Below, one piece after another: positions 52,186 through 62,912 of a stretch of DNA of 64,000 bases. The stretch's first letter is position 1, and each line of letters starts with the position of its first letter. Source of the DNA: Phenylobacterium immobile (ATCC 35973) (GTDB lineage: Bacteria > Pseudomonadota > Alphaproteobacteria > Caulobacterales > Caulobacteraceae); the NCBI RefSeq assembly GCF_001375595.1, contig NZ_CVJQ01000001.1, forward strand, positions 1,674,001 to 1,738,000. The letters are read 5' to 3'. The position numbers and the translations under genes were made by a program. The notes below the pieces were generated by a model. That model made no database searches, had not been told where the DNA came from, and worked only from the letters and a program-made list of their open reading frames with translations.

Positions 52186-53016
52186 ATGCGTTCCGCACCG
52201 ATCCTCTGCGCTGTCCTGGCCGTCGCCGCGCCGGCCGTCGCGCTCGCCGCGCCCTCCATCGAGATCAAGGACGCTGTCGCCCGCGTGGTCATCGTCCCCG
52301 AAGCCCGCGACGACATCCGCGTCGACATTGTCCGCAAGAACTCAGCCTTGCCGTTCAAGATCACGGTCCATGGCGACAAGGTTGTGGTGGACGGCGATCT
52401 CGGCCGCCGCGTCCAATCCTGCCGCGGGGCGGGCGAGGGGGCCTCCGTCCGTGTTGAGCGCCTGGGAGAGGTCGCCTACCGCGACATGCCGCAACTGGTC
52501 ATCCGCACCCCGCGCGACGTGCAGATCGCCGTCAGCGGCGCCGTTTATGGCGTGGCTGGTCGTTCCGGCAGCCTGGACCTCGCCAAGGGCGGTTGTGGCG
52601 ACTGGACCATCGGCAATGTCATCGGCAAGCTGAAGATCAGCCAGGCTGGCGACGGCGAGACCCGCGTTGGCCAGACCGGGGAGGCGCACCTGCGCGTCGC
52701 GGGTTCGGGCTCCATCCGGACGGCGGCGGTCCGCAACGGCCTGAAGGTCGATATCGCGGGCTCCGGCGACGTGGCCTCGACCTCGGTGTCCGGCCCTTAC
52801 ACGATCTCCATCGCCGGCTCGGGCGACGTCCGAGCCGCCGCGGGCCAGGTCAGCGTCATGACCGTCAACATCGCCGGCTCCGGCGACATCGATTTCCGTG
52901 GCGTCGCCCAGGAGTTGAAGGCCCGGATCGCCGGCGCAGGCGACATCCGCGTCCGTGAAGTGAAGGGCCAGACTTCCCGCGCGGTGATGGGCTCGGGCCG
53001 GGTGATCATCGGCTGA
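52186..53016 (+). CDS. Secreted GIN-domain (DUF2807) protein
   Basis: A 276-residue protein with a signal peptide (PILCAVLAVAAPAVALAA). The C-terminal half has the repeated turn motif AGSGD/AGSGS (about six copies), characteristic of the right-handed beta-helix of DUF2807 (head GIN domain) proteins. The ATG at 52186 has AAGGGAG upstream. It is probably periplasmic or surface exposed; no enzymatic role is known for this family. It is the last gene before the S10 operon. Confidence 0.85.
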   Translation: MRSAPILCAVLAVAAPAVALAAPSIEIKDAVARVVIVPEARDDIRVDIVRKNSALPFKITVHGDKVVVDGDLGRRVQSCRGAGEGASVRVERLGEVAYRDMPQLVIRTPRDVQIAVSGAVYGVAGRSGSLDLAKGGCGDWTIGNVIGKLKISQAGDGETRVGQTGEAHLRVAGSGSIRTAAVRNGLKVDIAGSGDVASTSVSGPYTISIAGSGDVRAAAGQVSVMTVNIAGSGDIDFRGVAQELKARIAGAGDIRVREVKGQTSRAVMGSGRVIIG

Positions 53017-53316
53017 AACAGCAGGGCGGACGAGGCGCGCTCGCGCTTGACCCAGCCCCGAGTCGCACGTATAGACGCGCCTCCTGTTGGACCGGCTGTG
53101 CATTCCAAAGTGATTTGGGGTGCAGACGCGGCTCGCAGAACGACCTGATCGGAGCCGGTTGGCGCTGATCAGGACCAGGCTGTGCGGCTTAACGTGCGGC
53201 CTTTGTCGTTTGTGCGGACTACGCGTACGGGCTCTCGAAAGAGGGTTCGGGTTGGTCTTTGAAATGGTCGAGATCACGCGGGCGGGCCGCCGTCTGTAGG
53301 GAACGAAAAGAGCGAT
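53017..53316 (+). promoter_or_regulatory. Non-coding region before the S10 operon
   Basis: These 300 bases contain no credible gene. They should hold the S10 operon promoter and leader; AGGGAACGAAAAG just before 53317 gives the rpsJ ribosome-binding site. I could not pick a convincing -35/-10 pair, nor an L4-type leader fold. Confidence 0.5.
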
Positions 53317-53625
<309 letters not shown>

Positions 53626-53638
53626 GGGGACCAAGCCG

Positions 53639-54409
53639 ATGCGTACCGGCGTGATCGCCAAGAAACTGGGAATGGCCCGCTTCTTTGATGAAGCTGGAGC
53701 CCATGTGCCCGTGACCGTGCTCAGCCTCGACGGCTGTCAGGTCGTGTCCCAGCGCACCCAAGAGAAGGATGGCTACGTGGCCCTCCAGCTCGGTGCGGGC
53801 GTCAAGAAGGCCAAGAACACCAGCAAGGCCATGCGCGGCCACTTCGCCAAGGCGGAAGTGGAGCCGAAGCGGACCCTGGTCGAGTTCCGGGTTTCTGAAG
53901 ACAACCTGATCGACGTGGGCGCCGAGTTCACCGCCGACCATTACGTCCCCGGCCAGAAGATCGACGTCACTGGCGTCACGGTCGGTAAGGGCTTCCAGGG
54001 CGCGATGAAGCGCTGGAACTTCGGCGGCATGCGCGCCACCCACGGCGTCTCGGTCTCCCACCGTGCCCACGGCTCGACGGGTCAGCGCCAGGATCCGGGC
54101 AAGACCTTCAAGGGCAAGAAGATGGCTGGCCAGCTCGGCAACGAGACGGTCACCACGCTGAACGTGACCGTCTGGCGCGTCGACGTGGAGCGCGGCCTCA
54201 TTCTCGTGAAGGGCGCCGTTCCGGGTTCAGAAGGCTCCTTCGTGAAGCTTCGCGACGCGATCAAGGGTTCGACCCCGGCCGAGGCCCCGGTCCCCGGCGG
54301 CTTCCGCAAGGCTGGCGAACCGGCGCCGAGCGAAGCTGTGGCTGAGCCTGAAGTCGCCGAAGCTGAAGCCCCGGCCGCCGCGCCGGAAGGTGAGGACAAC
54401 GCCCAATGA
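53639..54409 (+). CDS. rplC: 50S ribosomal protein L3, with C-terminal extension
   Basis: A 256-residue protein. The core ([18 protein letters not shown] ... [14 protein letters not shown]) is normal, with the loop GTQ-like [20 protein letters not shown] reaching the peptidyl-transferase centre. After about residue 207 an added 45-residue tail rich in Ala, Glu and Pro follows, probably disordered. Its stop overlaps rplD as ATGA. Confidence 0.96.
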   Translation: MRTGVIAKKLGMARFFDEAGAHVPVTVLSLDGCQVVSQRTQEKDGYVALQLGAGVKKAKNTSKAMRGHFAKAEVEPKRTLVEFRVSEDNLIDVGAEFTADHYVPGQKIDVTGVTVGKGFQGAMKRWNFGGMRATHGVSVSHRAHGSTGQRQDPGKTFKGKKMAGQLGNETVTTLNVTVWRVDVERGLILVKGAVPGSEGSFVKLRDAIKGSTPAEAPVPGGFRKAGEPAPSEAVAEPEVAEAEAPAAAPEGEDNAQ

Positions 54410-55038
54410 AGCTCGACGTCATCAATCTCGACGGCGGCAAGGGCGGCTCGATCGAGCTGGCCGACGACATCTTCGGCATCGAAGATATCCGTGGCGACAT
54501 CCTGCAGCGCGTCGTGACCTGGCAGCTGGCCAAGCGCCGCTCCGGCAACCACAAGATTCAGGTTCGTAACGAAGTCTCTCGTACGAGCAAGAAGATGTAC
54601 AAGCAGAAGGGCACCGGCGGCGCCCGTCACGGCTCGCGTCGTGCGGCTCAGTTCGTCGGCGGCGCCAAGGCCCACGGCCCGGTCGTCCGCAGCCATGCTT
54701 TCGACCTGCCCAAGAAGGTCCGCGCCCTGGCCCTGCGCCACGCGCTGTCCTCGAAGGCCAAGTCGGGCGCGCTGATCGTGCTCGAAAGCGCTGCGCCCAG
54801 CGAAGCCAAGACCGCGGCCCTCCGCACCAGCTTTGAGAAGATCGGCGTGACCAACGCCCTGATCATCGCCGGCGCGGAAGTGAACGCGAACCTGAAGCTC
54901 GCCGCGCGCAACATCCCGAACGTCGACGTGCTGCCGAACGCCGGCCTGAACGTCTACGACGTGCTGCGCCGCCGGACGCTGGTCCTGACCAAGGATGCGG
55001 TCGAGGCGATCAACGCCCGCTTCCAGGAGGCCGCGTAA
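54406..55038 (+). CDS. rplD: 50S ribosomal protein L4
   Basis: A 210-residue protein lining the exit tunnel. The loop [21 protein letters not shown] is present and [18 protein letters not shown] ends the protein. In relatives L4 is the autogenous regulator of this operon. Confidence 0.97.
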   Translation: MKLDVINLDGGKGGSIELADDIFGIEDIRGDILQRVVTWQLAKRRSGNHKIQVRNEVSRTSKKMYKQKGTGGARHGSRRAAQFVGGAKAHGPVVRSHAFDLPKKVRALALRHALSSKAKSGALIVLESAAPSEAKTAALRTSFEKIGVTNALIIAGAEVNANLKLAARNIPNVDVLPNAGLNVYDVLRRRTLVLTKDAVEAINARFQEAA

Positions 55039-55340
55039 TGGCTGAGCAACCCACCGTTCGTCACTACGACACCATTCTGGCCCCGGTGATCACCGAGAAG
55101 GCCACTGTGCTCTCCGAGCAGAACAAGGTCGTCTTCCAGGTGGCCGCGGACTCGACGAAAGACGAGATCGCTGCGGCCGTCGAAGCCCTGTTCAAGGTGA
55201 ATGTGACCAAGGTCAACACCCTTAACACCAAGGGCAAGACCAAGCGGTTCCGCGGCATCCAAGGCCGTCGGTCCGATGTCAAGAAAGCTGTCGTGACCCT
55301 GGCTGAAGGCCAGTCGATCGACATCACGACGGGGCTCTAA
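55038..55340 (+). CDS. rplW: 50S ribosomal protein L23
   Basis: A 100-residue exit-site protein that docks SRP and trigger factor. [19 protein letters not shown] and KGKTKRFRG are typical. It overlaps the rplD stop by one base. Confidence 0.97.
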   Translation: MAEQPTVRHYDTILAPVITEKATVLSEQNKVVFQVAADSTKDEIAAAVEALFKVNVTKVNTLNTKGKTKRFRGIQGRRSDVKKAVVTLAEGQSIDITTGL

Positions 55341-55344
55341 TCCG

Positions 55345-56181
55345 ATGGCCTTGAAGCATTACAATCCGACCTCGCCGGGTCGCCGCCAGCTGGTGCTGGT
55401 GGACAAGTCCGAGCTGCACAAGGGCCGGCCTGAGAAGTCCCTCGTCGAGGGTCTGACCAAGTCGGGCGGTCGCGGCGGCAACGGTCGCATCGCGGTTCGT
55501 TTCCGTGGCGGCGGCGCCAAGCGCCTTTATCGTCAAGTCGACTTCAAGCGTCGCAAGTTCGACGTGCCCGGCATTGTCGAGCGTCTGGAATATGACCCCA
55601 ACCGCACGGCCTTCATCGCTCTCGTGAAGTACGAGGACGGCGAGCTGGCCTACATCCTGGCGCCGCAACGCCTGAAGACGGGCGATCAGGTGATCGCGGC
55701 TGAAAAGGCTGACGTGAAGCCCGGCAACGCCATGCCGCTGCGTGGCATGCCGATCGGTACGATCATCCACAACATCGAGCTGAAGCCCCTCAAGGGCGGC
55801 CAGGTCGCTCGCTCGGCTGGCGCCTACGCCCAGCTGGTCGGTCGTGATGGCGGTTACGCGCAGATTCGCCTGAACTCGGGCGAGCTGCGGATGGTCCAGG
55901 ACAGCTGCATGGCCACGGTCGGCGCTGTCTCGAACCCGGACCACATGAACGAAGTGCTCGGCAAGGCCGGTCGCGCCCGTCACAAGGGCCGCCGTCCGCA
56001 CGTCCGCGGCGTCGCCATGAACCCGATCGATCACCCGCACGGCGGCGGTGAAGGCCGCACCTCCGGCGGTCGCCACCCGGTGACCCCGTGGGGCAAGCCG
56101 ACCAAGGGTCGCAAGACCCGTACGAACAAGGCGACGGATAAGTTCATCATCCGTTCGCGTCACGCCAGGAAGGCTCGCTAA
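55345..56181 (+). CDS. rplB: 50S ribosomal protein L2
   Basis: A 278-residue protein at the subunit interface and peptidyl-transferase centre. [17 protein letters not shown] and the C-terminal [20 protein letters not shown], with the conserved His, are intact. Confidence 0.97.
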   Translation: MALKHYNPTSPGRRQLVLVDKSELHKGRPEKSLVEGLTKSGGRGGNGRIAVRFRGGGAKRLYRQVDFKRRKFDVPGIVERLEYDPNRTAFIALVKYEDGELAYILAPQRLKTGDQVIAAEKADVKPGNAMPLRGMPIGTIIHNIELKPLKGGQVARSAGAYAQLVGRDGGYAQIRLNSGELRMVQDSCMATVGAVSNPDHMNEVLGKAGRARHKGRRPHVRGVAMNPIDHPHGGGEGRTSGGRHPVTPWGKPTKGRKTRTNKATDKFIIRSRHARKAR

Positions 56182-56184
56182 GGC

Positions 56185-56463
56185 ATGACACGCTCTGTCT
56201 GGAAAGGCCCGTTCGTCGACGGGTACCTGCTCAAGAAGGCCGAGACCACTCAGGGCTCGGGCCGTAAGGACGTGATCAAGACCTGGTCGCGCCGCTCTAC
56301 CATCATGCCGCAGTTCGTGGGTCTCACGTTCGGCGTGCACAACGGTCAGAAGCATGTCCCGGTGCTGGTCAGCGAGGACATGGTCGGCATGAAGCTGGGT
56401 GAGTTTGCGCCGACGCGCTACTTCCCCGGCCACGCGGCCGACAAAAAGGCCAAGAGGAAGTAG
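56185..56463 (+). CDS. rpsS: 30S ribosomal protein S19
   Basis: A 92-residue head protein with [15 protein letters not shown] and [23 protein letters not shown]. Three bases after rplB. Confidence 0.97.
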   Translation: MTRSVWKGPFVDGYLLKKAETTQGSGRKDVIKTWSRRSTIMPQFVGLTFGVHNGQKHVPVLVSEDMVGMKLGEFAPTRYFPGHAADKKAKRK

Positions 56464-56466
56464 CCC

Positions 56467-56847
56467 ATGTCTAAGCAAGCGAAAGCCCGCCGGCTTGAAG
56501 GCATTGAGGCGATGGCCAAGGTCCGCACCCTGCGGACCAGCCCGCGCAAGCTCAACCTCGTGGCCCAGTCCATCCGCGGCCTGAAGGTGCAGAAGGCGCT
56601 GAACGAACTCGAGTTCAGCCACAAGCGCATCGCTCAGGACGTCCGTAAGGCGCTCTACTCGGCGATCTCGAACGCCGAGAACAACCACAACCTGGACATC
56701 GATTCCCTGGTGGTGGCCGAGGCCTTCGTGGGCAAGAACCTCGTCATGAAGCGCTTCGCCGCCCGCGCGCGCGGCCGCGCCTCCCGTATTGAAAAGCCGT
56801 TCAGCGAGATCACCATCGTGGTCCGCGAGCTGGGTGAGGCCGCCTGA
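56467..56847 (+). CDS. rplV: 50S ribosomal protein L22
   Basis: A 126-residue tunnel protein. [20 protein letters not shown] near the start and [19 protein letters not shown] at the end are typical. It overlaps rpsC by one base. Confidence 0.97.
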   Translation: MSKQAKARRLEGIEAMAKVRTLRTSPRKLNLVAQSIRGLKVQKALNELEFSHKRIAQDVRKALYSAISNAENNHNLDIDSLVVAEAFVGKNLVMKRFAARARGRASRIEKPFSEITIVVRELGEAA

Positions 56848-57605
56848 TGGGTCAGAAAGTCAATCCGGTCGGGCTTCGTCTCGGCGTCAACCGCACCTGG
56901 GACAGCCGTTGGTTCGCTGACGGCGCCGAGTACGGTCGCCTCCTGCACGAAGACATCAAGGTCCGTCGCGCGCTGAAGAAGCGCCTGTACCAGGCCGGCG
57001 TGTCGCGCATCATCATTGAGCGCCCGCACAAGAAGTGCCGCATCACCATCTATGCCGCGCGCCCTGGCGTGATCATCGGCAAGAAGGGCGCGGACATCGA
57101 CAAGCTGCGCAAGGACATCGCGGCCATGACGGACGGCGAGGTTCACCTGAACATCGTTGAGATCCGCAAGCCGGAAACCGACGCCCAACTGGTGGCCGAG
57201 AACATCGCCCAGCAGCTCGAGCGCCGGATCGCCTTCCGCCGCGCGATGAAGCGTTCGATGCAATCGGCCATGCGCCTGGGCGCCAAGGGCGTCCGCATCA
57301 ACGTCTCGGGCCGTCTCGGCGGCGCGGAAATTGCGCGGATGGAATGGTATCGCGAAGGCCGGGTGCCGCTTCACACCCTGCGCGCCGACGTCGACTATGG
57401 CTTCACCGAAGCCAAGACGACCTACGGCATCATCGGGGTGAAGGTTTGGGTCTTCAAGGGTGAAGTCCTCGATCACGATCCGATGGCGATGGACAAGCGC
57501 CTGGCCACCGAAAGCGGCCCGGCTGGCGAAGGCGGCGGCCGTGAGCGTGGCGATCGTCCGGACCGCGGTCAGCGCCGGGATCGCCGCGACCAGGCCAACG
57601 CTTAA
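56847..57605 (+). CDS. rpsC: 30S ribosomal protein S3
   Basis: A 252-residue protein at the mRNA entry site. The KH domain has [17 protein letters not shown]. After about residue 212 a Gly/Arg/Asp-rich tail ([15 protein letters not shown]) extends the protein. Confidence 0.97.
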   Translation: MGQKVNPVGLRLGVNRTWDSRWFADGAEYGRLLHEDIKVRRALKKRLYQAGVSRIIIERPHKKCRITIYAARPGVIIGKKGADIDKLRKDIAAMTDGEVHLNIVEIRKPETDAQLVAENIAQQLERRIAFRRAMKRSMQSAMRLGAKGVRINVSGRLGGAEIARMEWYREGRVPLHTLRADVDYGFTEAKTTYGIIGVKVWVFKGEVLDHDPMAMDKRLATESGPAGEGGGRERGDRPDRGQRRDRRDQANA

Positions 57606-57619
57606 GGGACTGATGTAAG

Positions 57620-58051
57620 ATGCTGTCTCCGAAGAAAACCAAGTACCGCAAGCAGTTCAAGGGCAAGATCCACGGGACGGCCAAGGGCGGCTTCACGCTG
57701 AACTTCGGCTCCTATGGCCTGAAGTCTGTCGAACCCGAGCGGATCACCGCCCGGCAGATCGAAGCGGCCCGCCGCGCGATCACGCGCCAGATGAAGCGTC
57801 AGGGCCGCGTCTGGATCCGGATCTTCCCGGACGTGCCGGTCACCGACAAGCCGGCCGAAGTGCGGATGGGCAAGGGCAAGGGCGCTGTCGAATACTGGGC
57901 GGCCCGCGTTCACCCCGGCCGCATCATGTTCGAAATCGACGGCGTGCCGGACGATGTGGCCCGTGAAGCCCTGCGCCTCGGCGCGGCGAAGCTTCCGGTG
58001 AAGACCCGCGTGGTCACCCGCATCGAAGCCCCCGTTGCGGAGCACGCGTGA
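57620..58051 (+). CDS. rplP: 50S ribosomal protein L16
   Basis: A 143-residue protein near the A-site t[22 protein letters not shown] and [16 protein letters not shown] are typical. Overlaps rpmC by 4 bases. Confidence 0.97.
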   Translation: MLSPKKTKYRKQFKGKIHGTAKGGFTLNFGSYGLKSVEPERITARQIEAARRAITRQMKRQGRVWIRIFPDVPVTDKPAEVRMGKGKGAVEYWAARVHPGRIMFEIDGVPDDVAREALRLGAAKLPVKTRVVTRIEAPVAEHA

Positions 58052-58245
58052 TGAAGATTGATGAAGTGCGGGGCTTCACCCCCGACCAGTTGGCCGAGAC
58101 GCTGCTGAACCTGAAGAAAGAGCAGTTCAACCTGCGCTTCCAGAAGGCGACGGGCCAGGTCGAGAAGACCCACAGGGTGGAAGAGGTGCGTCGCGATATC
58201 GCCCGCATCAAAACCGTCCTGAAGGCCAAGCAGGCCACGGCCTAA
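58048..58245 (+). CDS. rpmC: 50S ribosomal protein L29
   Basis: A 65-residue two-helix protein ([20 protein letters not shown] then [14 protein letters not shown]) near the tunnel exit. Starts ATGATG; the first ATG is at the overlap with rplP. Confidence 0.96.
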   Translation: MMKIDEVRGFTPDQLAETLLNLKKEQFNLRFQKATGQVEKTHRVEEVRRDIARIKTVLKAKQATA

Positions 58246-58256
58246 GGAGAGGACGA

Positions 58257-58508
58257 ATGCCGAAACGAATTCTCGAAGGCGTTGTCGTCTCCGACAAGGG
58301 CGACAAATCAGTGGTGGTGAAGGTGGAACGCACCTTCCTCCATCCGGTGCTGAAGAAGACCGTCCGCCGGTCGAAGAAGTACCACGCCCACGACGAAGCG
58401 AACGCTTACAAGGCCGGCGACGTGGCTCGCATCATCGAATGCGCCCCGAAGTCGAAAACCAAGACTTGGGAGGTGCTGCCCAAGGGCGGCGCCGCCCAAC
58501 AAGCTTAA
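58257..58508 (+). CDS. rpsQ: 30S ribosomal protein S17
   Basis: An 83-residue OB-fold protein: [20 protein letters not shown] and [27 protein letters not shown] is upstream of the ATG. Confidence 0.97.
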   Translation: MPKRILEGVVVSDKGDKSVVVKVERTFLHPVLKKTVRRSKKYHAHDEANAYKAGDVARIIECAPKSKTKTWEVLPKGGAAQQA

Positions 58509-58520
58509 GGATCTGAACCT

Positions 58521-58889
58521 ATGATCCAGATGCAAACTAACCTGGACGTCGCCGACAACTCCGGCGCTCGCCGAGTCATGTGCATCAAGGTGCTGGGCGG
58601 CGCTGGGCGCCGTTACGCCGGCGTCGGTGACAAGATCGTCGTTTCCGTCAAGGAAGCGATCCCGCGCGGCCGCGTGAAGAAGGGCGATGTGCTGCAAGCC
58701 ATCGTCGTTCGTACGTCCCAGGCCATCAAGCGCAAGGACGGCTCCATGATCCGCTTCGACAAGAACGCGGCGGTGATCGTGAACAAGCAGAGCGAGCCGA
58801 TCGGCACGCGGATCTTTGGCCCGGTTCCTCGTGAATTGCGCGCGAAGAACCACATGAAGATCATCTCGCTCGCCCCTGAGGTGCTGTGA
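58521..58889 (+). CDS. rplN: 50S ribosomal protein L14
   Basis: A 122-residue protein with [20 protein letters not shown] and [20 protein letters not shown]. Its stop overlaps the rplX ATG as TGATG. Confidence 0.97.
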   Translation: MIQMQTNLDVADNSGARRVMCIKVLGGAGRRYAGVGDKIVVSVKEAIPRGRVKKGDVLQAIVVRTSQAIKRKDGSMIRFDKNAAVIVNKQSEPIGTRIFGPVPRELRAKNHMKIISLAPEVL

Positions 58890-59203
58890 TGGCGGCGAAG
58901 ATCAAGAAGGGCGACCGCGTCGTCGTCCTTGCAGGCAAGGACAAGGGCCGCCAGGGCGCGGTTCTGAAGGTTCTGCCGAAGGAAGAACGCGTTGTGGTCG
59001 AGGGCCTGAACATGGTCCAGCGCCACACCAAGCCGTCGCAGGGAGACCCGCAGGGCGGCATCAAGAGCAAAGAAGCGGCGCTTCACGTGTCGAACGTGTC
59101 GCTGGTCGACTCCAACGGCAAGCCGACCCGCGTCGGCTTCCGCGTGGATGGCGACAAGAAGGTCCGCTTCGCCAAGACGACGGGCGAGGTGATCAATGGT
59201 TGA
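58889..59203 (+). CDS. rplX: 50S ribosomal protein L24
   Basis: A 104-residue assembly initiator. [19 protein letters not shown] (KOW) begins the protein. I use the ATG at 58889, overlapping the rplN stop. Its stop overlaps the rplE start. Confidence 0.96.
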   Translation: MAAKIKKGDRVVVLAGKDKGRQGAVLKVLPKEERVVVEGLNMVQRHTKPSQGDPQGGIKSKEAALHVSNVSLVDSNGKPTRVGFRVDGDKKVRFAKTTGEVING

Positions 59204-59762
59204 TCAAGCTTACGAACCCCGGCTGAAGTCCGAGTATCGCCAGCGCATCCGCGCGACGATGAAGGAACAGTTCGGCTATTCGAATGAAATGCAGATCCCC
59301 AAGCTGGACAAGATCGTCCTGAACATGGGGATCGGTGAAGCGGTCGCGGACTCCAAGAAGGTCCAGAGCGCCATTGCCGACCTGACGAAGATCGCCGGCC
59401 AGAAGCCGGTGCCGACCAAGGCGCGGACCTCCATCGCCGGCTTCAAGCTGCGCGAAGGCATGGTCATCGGCGCGAAGGTCACCCTTCGTGCGGACCGCAT
59501 GTACGAGTTCCTGGACCGGCTGATCACTATCGCGCTGCCGCGCGTGAAGGATTTCCGGGGCCTGAAGCCCACCTCGTTCGATGGTCGTGGCAACTACGCC
59601 ATGGGTCTGAAGGAGCACATCGTGTTCCCGGAGATCAACTACGATCAGATCGATCAGATGTGGGGCATGGACATCATCGTCGCCACGACTGCGAAGACCG
59701 ATGACGAAGCGCGCGCGCTTCTGAAGGAATTCCAGTTCCCGTTCGTTCAGCCTCAGGCTTAG
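59196..59762 (+). CDS. rplE: 50S ribosomal protein L5
   Basis: A 188-residue 5S rRNA-binding protein. [11 protein letters not shown] and [18 protein letters not shown] are typical. Begins inside the last codons of rplX. Confidence 0.97.
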   Translation: MVDQAYEPRLKSEYRQRIRATMKEQFGYSNEMQIPKLDKIVLNMGIGEAVADSKKVQSAIADLTKIAGQKPVPTKARTSIAGFKLREGMVIGAKVTLRADRMYEFLDRLITIALPRVKDFRGLKPTSFDGRGNYAMGLKEHIVFPEINYDQIDQMWGMDIIVATTAKTDDEARALLKEFQFPFVQPQA

Positions 59763-59781
59763 GCGGGAAGGAAGAAAAGAC

Positions 59782-60087
59782 ATGGCTAAGAAGAGCGCCG
59801 TCAACCGCAACGAACGCGTCAAGCAGCTCGTGAAGCAGTACGCCACCAAGCGCGAAGCGCTGAAGGCGACCGCCAGCAACGAGAGCCTTCCCCTGGAAGA
59901 GCGTTTCGAAGCCCGGCTGAAGCTGGCTGAACTGCCGCGCAACTCGTCGAAGGTCCGTATTCGCAACCGCTGCGAAGTCACGGGCCGTCCGCGGGCTTTC
60001 TATCGCAAGCTCAAGATGAGCCGGATCGCTATGCGGGACCTAGGGTCCGCTGGCCTTATCCCCGGCCTCGTCAAGTCGAGCTGGTAA
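59782..60087 (+). CDS. rpsN: 30S ribosomal protein S14
   Basis: A 101-residue protein of the long, zinc-free type: no CxxC pair, and [20 protein letters not shown] present. Between rplE and rpsH as usual. Confidence 0.97.
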   Translation: MAKKSAVNRNERVKQLVKQYATKREALKATASNESLPLEERFEARLKLAELPRNSSKVRIRNRCEVTGRPRAFYRKLKMSRIAMRDLGSAGLIPGLVKSSW

Positions 60088-60100
60088 GGGGGATCTGAAG

Positions 60101-60496
60101 ATGGTCAACGACCCCATCGGCGATCTGATCGCCCGCATCAAGAACGCCGCCATGCGCGGCCGTTCCAAGCTGCTCACGCCGGCCTCGCGCATGCGGGCTC
60201 GGGTTCTCGATGTGCTTCTTGATGAAGGCTACATCCGCGGCTACCACCTGGTGGAAAAGCCCGGCGCCTTCCCCGAGTTCGAGATCGAGCTCAAGTACTT
60301 CGACGGTCAGCCGGTCATCGTGGAGATCGCTCGCGTCTCCAAGCCGGGCCGTCGGGTCTATTCGTCGATCAAGGACCTGAAGCCTGTGAAGAACGGCCTC
60401 GGGATCTCGATCCTGTCGACGCCCAAGGGCGTGATGTCGGACACGGCCGCGCGTGACGCGAACGTGGGCGGCGAAGTCCTCTGCCGGGTCTACTAA
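60101..60496 (+). CDS. rpsH: 30S ribosomal protein S8
   Basis: A 131-residue central-domain protein. [19 protein letters not shown] and [16 protein letters not shown] are typical. In relatives S8 is the regulator of the spc operon. Confidence 0.97.
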   Translation: MVNDPIGDLIARIKNAAMRGRSKLLTPASRMRARVLDVLLDEGYIRGYHLVEKPGAFPEFEIELKYFDGQPVIVEIARVSKPGRRVYSSIKDLKPVKNGLGISILSTPKGVMSDTAARDANVGGEVLCRVY

Positions 60497-60497
60497 G

Positions 60498-61031
60498 ATG
60501 TCGCGGATTGGTAAGAAGGCGATCGCCGTCCCCGCTGGGGTGTCGGTGATCATCGAGGGCCAGACCCTGAAGCTGAAGGGCCCGAAGGGCGAACTCAGCT
60601 GGACTTTGGCCGAAGAAATCGAAGTGAAGCACGAGGGCGCCGAACTCACGCTCGCCAAGCGGGTGGACAACACACGCGCGCAAGCGATGTGGGGTCTCAC
60701 GCGCACCTTGGTCGCCAACATGATGACCGGCGTGACCGACGGTTTCGAGCGTACGCTCGAGCTGGTCGGCGTCGGCTATCGTGCGGCGATGAAGGGCCAG
60801 GCGCTGTCGCTTCAGCTCGGCTTCTCGCACGACGTCGACATCGAGGCGCCCACTGGCATCAGCTTCGCTGTGCCGAAGCAGACCGAGATCAAGATTTCGG
60901 GCATCGACAAGCAGCAGGTCGGCGAGACCGCCGCCCGCATCCGCCGCATCCGTCCGCCGGAGCCCTACAAGGGCAAGGGCGTGCGCTACGCCGGCGAACG
61001 CGTCCGCCGCAAGGAAGGCAAGAAGAAGTAG
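60498..61031 (+). CDS. rplF: 50S ribosomal protein L6
   Basis: A 177-residue protein of two similar domains. The ATG at 60498 ([15 protein letters not shown]) is chosen over a longer frame inside rpsH. The C-terminal [15 protein letters not shown] is typical. Confidence 0.97.
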   Translation: MSRIGKKAIAVPAGVSVIIEGQTLKLKGPKGELSWTLAEEIEVKHEGAELTLAKRVDNTRAQAMWGLTRTLVANMMTGVTDGFERTLELVGVGYRAAMKGQALSLQLGFSHDVDIEAPTGISFAVPKQTEIKISGIDKQQVGETAARIRRIRPPEPYKGKGVRYAGERVRRKEGKKK

Positions 61032-61034
61032 GTC

Positions 61035-61394
61035 ATGGCCCTTACCTCTCGTGATTCCACTCTCCGCCGCGCCGAGCGCAACCGTATCCGCCTGCGCAAG
61101 CTGGCCAACGGCCGCCCGCGTCTGTCGGTCTTCCGTTCGGACAAGAACATCTACGCCCAGGTCATCGATGATGCGAACGGCGTGACGATCGCGTCTGCTT
61201 CCAGCCTTGAAGGCGGCGAAGGCCGCGCCAAGGGCTCCGACGTCGAGGCCGCCGCCCGTATTGGCGCGCTCGTCGCTCAACGCGCCATCGAAAAGGGCGT
61301 GAAGGACGTGGTCTTCGATCGCGGTGGCTACATCTACCACGGTCGGGTCAAGGCCCTGGCTGACGCCGCGCGCGAAGCCGGCCTGAACTTCTAA
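61035..61394 (+). CDS. rplR: 50S ribosomal protein L18
   Basis: A 119-residue 5S rRNA-binding protein: [20 protein letters not shown] and [19 protein letters not shown]. Confidence 0.97.
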   Translation: MALTSRDSTLRRAERNRIRLRKLANGRPRLSVFRSDKNIYAQVIDDANGVTIASASSLEGGEGRAKGSDVEAAARIGALVAQRAIEKGVKDVVFDRGGYIYHGRVKALADAAREAGLNF

Positions 61395-61404
61395 GGAACG
61401 CAAG

Positions 61405-61986
61405 ATGGCTCGCAGGAACGAAGAGCGCGGCGATCGTCGCAATCGCGAAGAAGAACGCGACAGCGACATCGTCGAAAAGCTGGTGCACATCAACCGCGTC
61501 GCGGCCACCGTGAAGGGCGGCCGCCGGTTCTCCTTCGCCGCCCTCATGGTTGTGGGCGACCAGAAGGGCCGTGTCGGCTTCGGCCATGGCAAGGCGCGTG
61601 AAGTGCCGGAAGCCATCCGCAAGGCGACCGAAGAAGCCAAGAAGACCATGATCCGCGTGCCGCTCCGCGAGAGCCGCACCCTGCACCATGACGGCAATGG
61701 CCGTTGGGGCGCCGGTAAGGTGATGGTCCGCGCGGCGGCGCCGGGCACCGGCGTCATCGCCGGCGGTCCGATGCGCGCGGTGCTCGAAACCCTGGGCGTG
61801 CAGGACGTCGTCGGCAAGTCGGTCGGCTCCTCCAACCCCTACAACATGGTGCGCGCGACGTTTGAGGCCCTCAAGGCCCAGTCGTCGCCGCGTCAGGTCG
61901 CCAACAAGCGCGGCAAGAAGGTCGCTGACGTGATCGGCCGCCGCGCCGATGGCGCCTCGGCCGCCATCCCCGACGCTGAAGGATAA
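61405..61986 (+). CDS. rpsE: 30S ribosomal protein S5
   Basis: A 193-residue accuracy-related protein. [20 protein letters not shown] [20 protein letters not shown] and [20 protein letters not shown] are present. Confidence 0.97.
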   Translation: MARRNEERGDRRNREEERDSDIVEKLVHINRVAATVKGGRRFSFAALMVVGDQKGRVGFGHGKAREVPEAIRKATEEAKKTMIRVPLRESRTLHHDGNGRWGAGKVMVRAAAPGTGVIAGGPMRAVLETLGVQDVVGKSVGSSNPYNMVRATFEALKAQSSPRQVANKRGKKVADVIGRRADGASAAIPDAEG

Positions 61987-61992
61987 GTTCAG

Positions 61993-62172
61993 ATGGCTAC
62001 GGTCACCGTTCGTCAGACGGGCAGCCCGATCCGCCGCAAGGCTGATCAGCGCGCGACGCTCGTGGGTCTGGGTCTCAACCGCCCGGGCCGCACCTCGACC
62101 TTGGAGGATACGCCCTCCGTCCGTGGGATGATCGCCAAGGTCGCCCACCTGGTCGAAGTCGTCGAGGCCTAG
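61993..62172 (+). CDS. rpmD: 50S ribosomal protein L30
   Basis: A 59-residue protein encoded by 60 codons, starting [19 protein letters not shown] and containing [18 protein letters not shown]. It sits 6 bases after rpsE, with the usual order rpsE, rpmD, rplO. Confidence 0.95.
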   Translation: MATVTVRQTGSPIRRKADQRATLVGLGLNRPGRTSTLEDTPSVRGMIAKVAHLVEVVEA

Positions 62173-62206
62173 GGTTCCCCTGGTCGTAGACGACATCCAG
62201 AGTTAA

Positions 62207-62241
62207 AAGCCGGCGCTGTCACCGCAGCGCCGGTTTCCTTT
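62207..62241 (+). terminator. Terminator-like hairpin between rpmD and rplO
   Basis: A 12-bp stem with one G-T pair (62207-62218 with 62225-62236) around TCACCG, followed by CCTTTTC. It lies inside the spc operon where no terminator is needed, so it may be an attenuator or processing site. Confidence 0.7.
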
Positions 62242-62293
62242 TCAAGCCGAGTCGGACCGTTGGTCCGGCGCCAGATCTCCAAGGAGAGGCATT

Positions 62294-62800
62294 ATGAGCA
62301 AGTTGAACGAACTCGCCCCGCAGGAAGGCTCCACCAAGGGGCGAATGCGCGTCGGCCGTGGCCCAGGTTCGGGTAAGGGCAAGACCGCCGGTCGCGGCGT
62401 GAAGGGCCAGAAGGCGCGCTCGGGCGTGTCCATCGCCGGCTTCGAAGGCGGCCAGATGCCGCTGCACATGCGGATGCCCAAGCGCGGCTTCAACAATCCC
62501 TTCGCCAAGGAGTTCGCCGTCGTGAACTTCTGGCGTCTTGAGCAGGCGATCGCCGCCGGCAAGCTCGACGCCGCCAAGCTGATCGACGCTGACGCCCTCG
62601 TCGCCGCCGGTGTCGTTCGTCGCGCCAAGGACGGGGTGAAGCTGCTCGGCAAGGGCGAGCTCTCGTCCAAGATCGACATCGCCGTCTACGCGGCTTCCGC
62701 TTCGGCCCAGGCCGCGGTGGAGAAGGCCGGCGGCAAGCTGACCATCACCAAGCCGGAACCGCGTCCCGCGGGCAAGCTGGTCGCCAAGGCCAAGGCCTGA
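62294..62800 (+). CDS. rplO: 50S ribosomal protein L15
   Basis: A 168-residue protein. The basic Gly-rich N-terminus ([19 protein letters not shown]) and [17 protein letters not shown] are typical. The ATG has AGGAGAGG upstream. Confidence 0.97.
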   Translation: MSKLNELAPQEGSTKGRMRVGRGPGSGKGKTAGRGVKGQKARSGVSIAGFEGGQMPLHMRMPKRGFNNPFAKEFAVVNFWRLEQAIAAGKLDAAKLIDADALVAAGVVRRAKDGVKLLGKGELSSKIDIAVYAASASAQAAVEKAGGKLTITKPEPRPAGKLVAKAKA

Positions 62801-62912
62801 TCGCCTTTTGAGGGGCGGGGTCGCGAATCCCGCGACACCGCCCTATCTGTGCGTGGACTTAAGGCCCACGGCCTAGGTCCCTAAGCGTTAAGCGTCAGGT
62901 CAGGGGATCCGT
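62801..62912 (+). promoter_or_regulatory. Gap between rplO and secY with two hairpins
   Basis: Two self-complementary stretches are seen: GTCGCG with CGCGAC (nested in GGGCGG/CCGCCC) near 62814-62844, and GGACTTAAGGCC with GGCCTAGGTCC near 62857-62881. No T-runs follow. There is no gene here. Confidence 0.45.
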
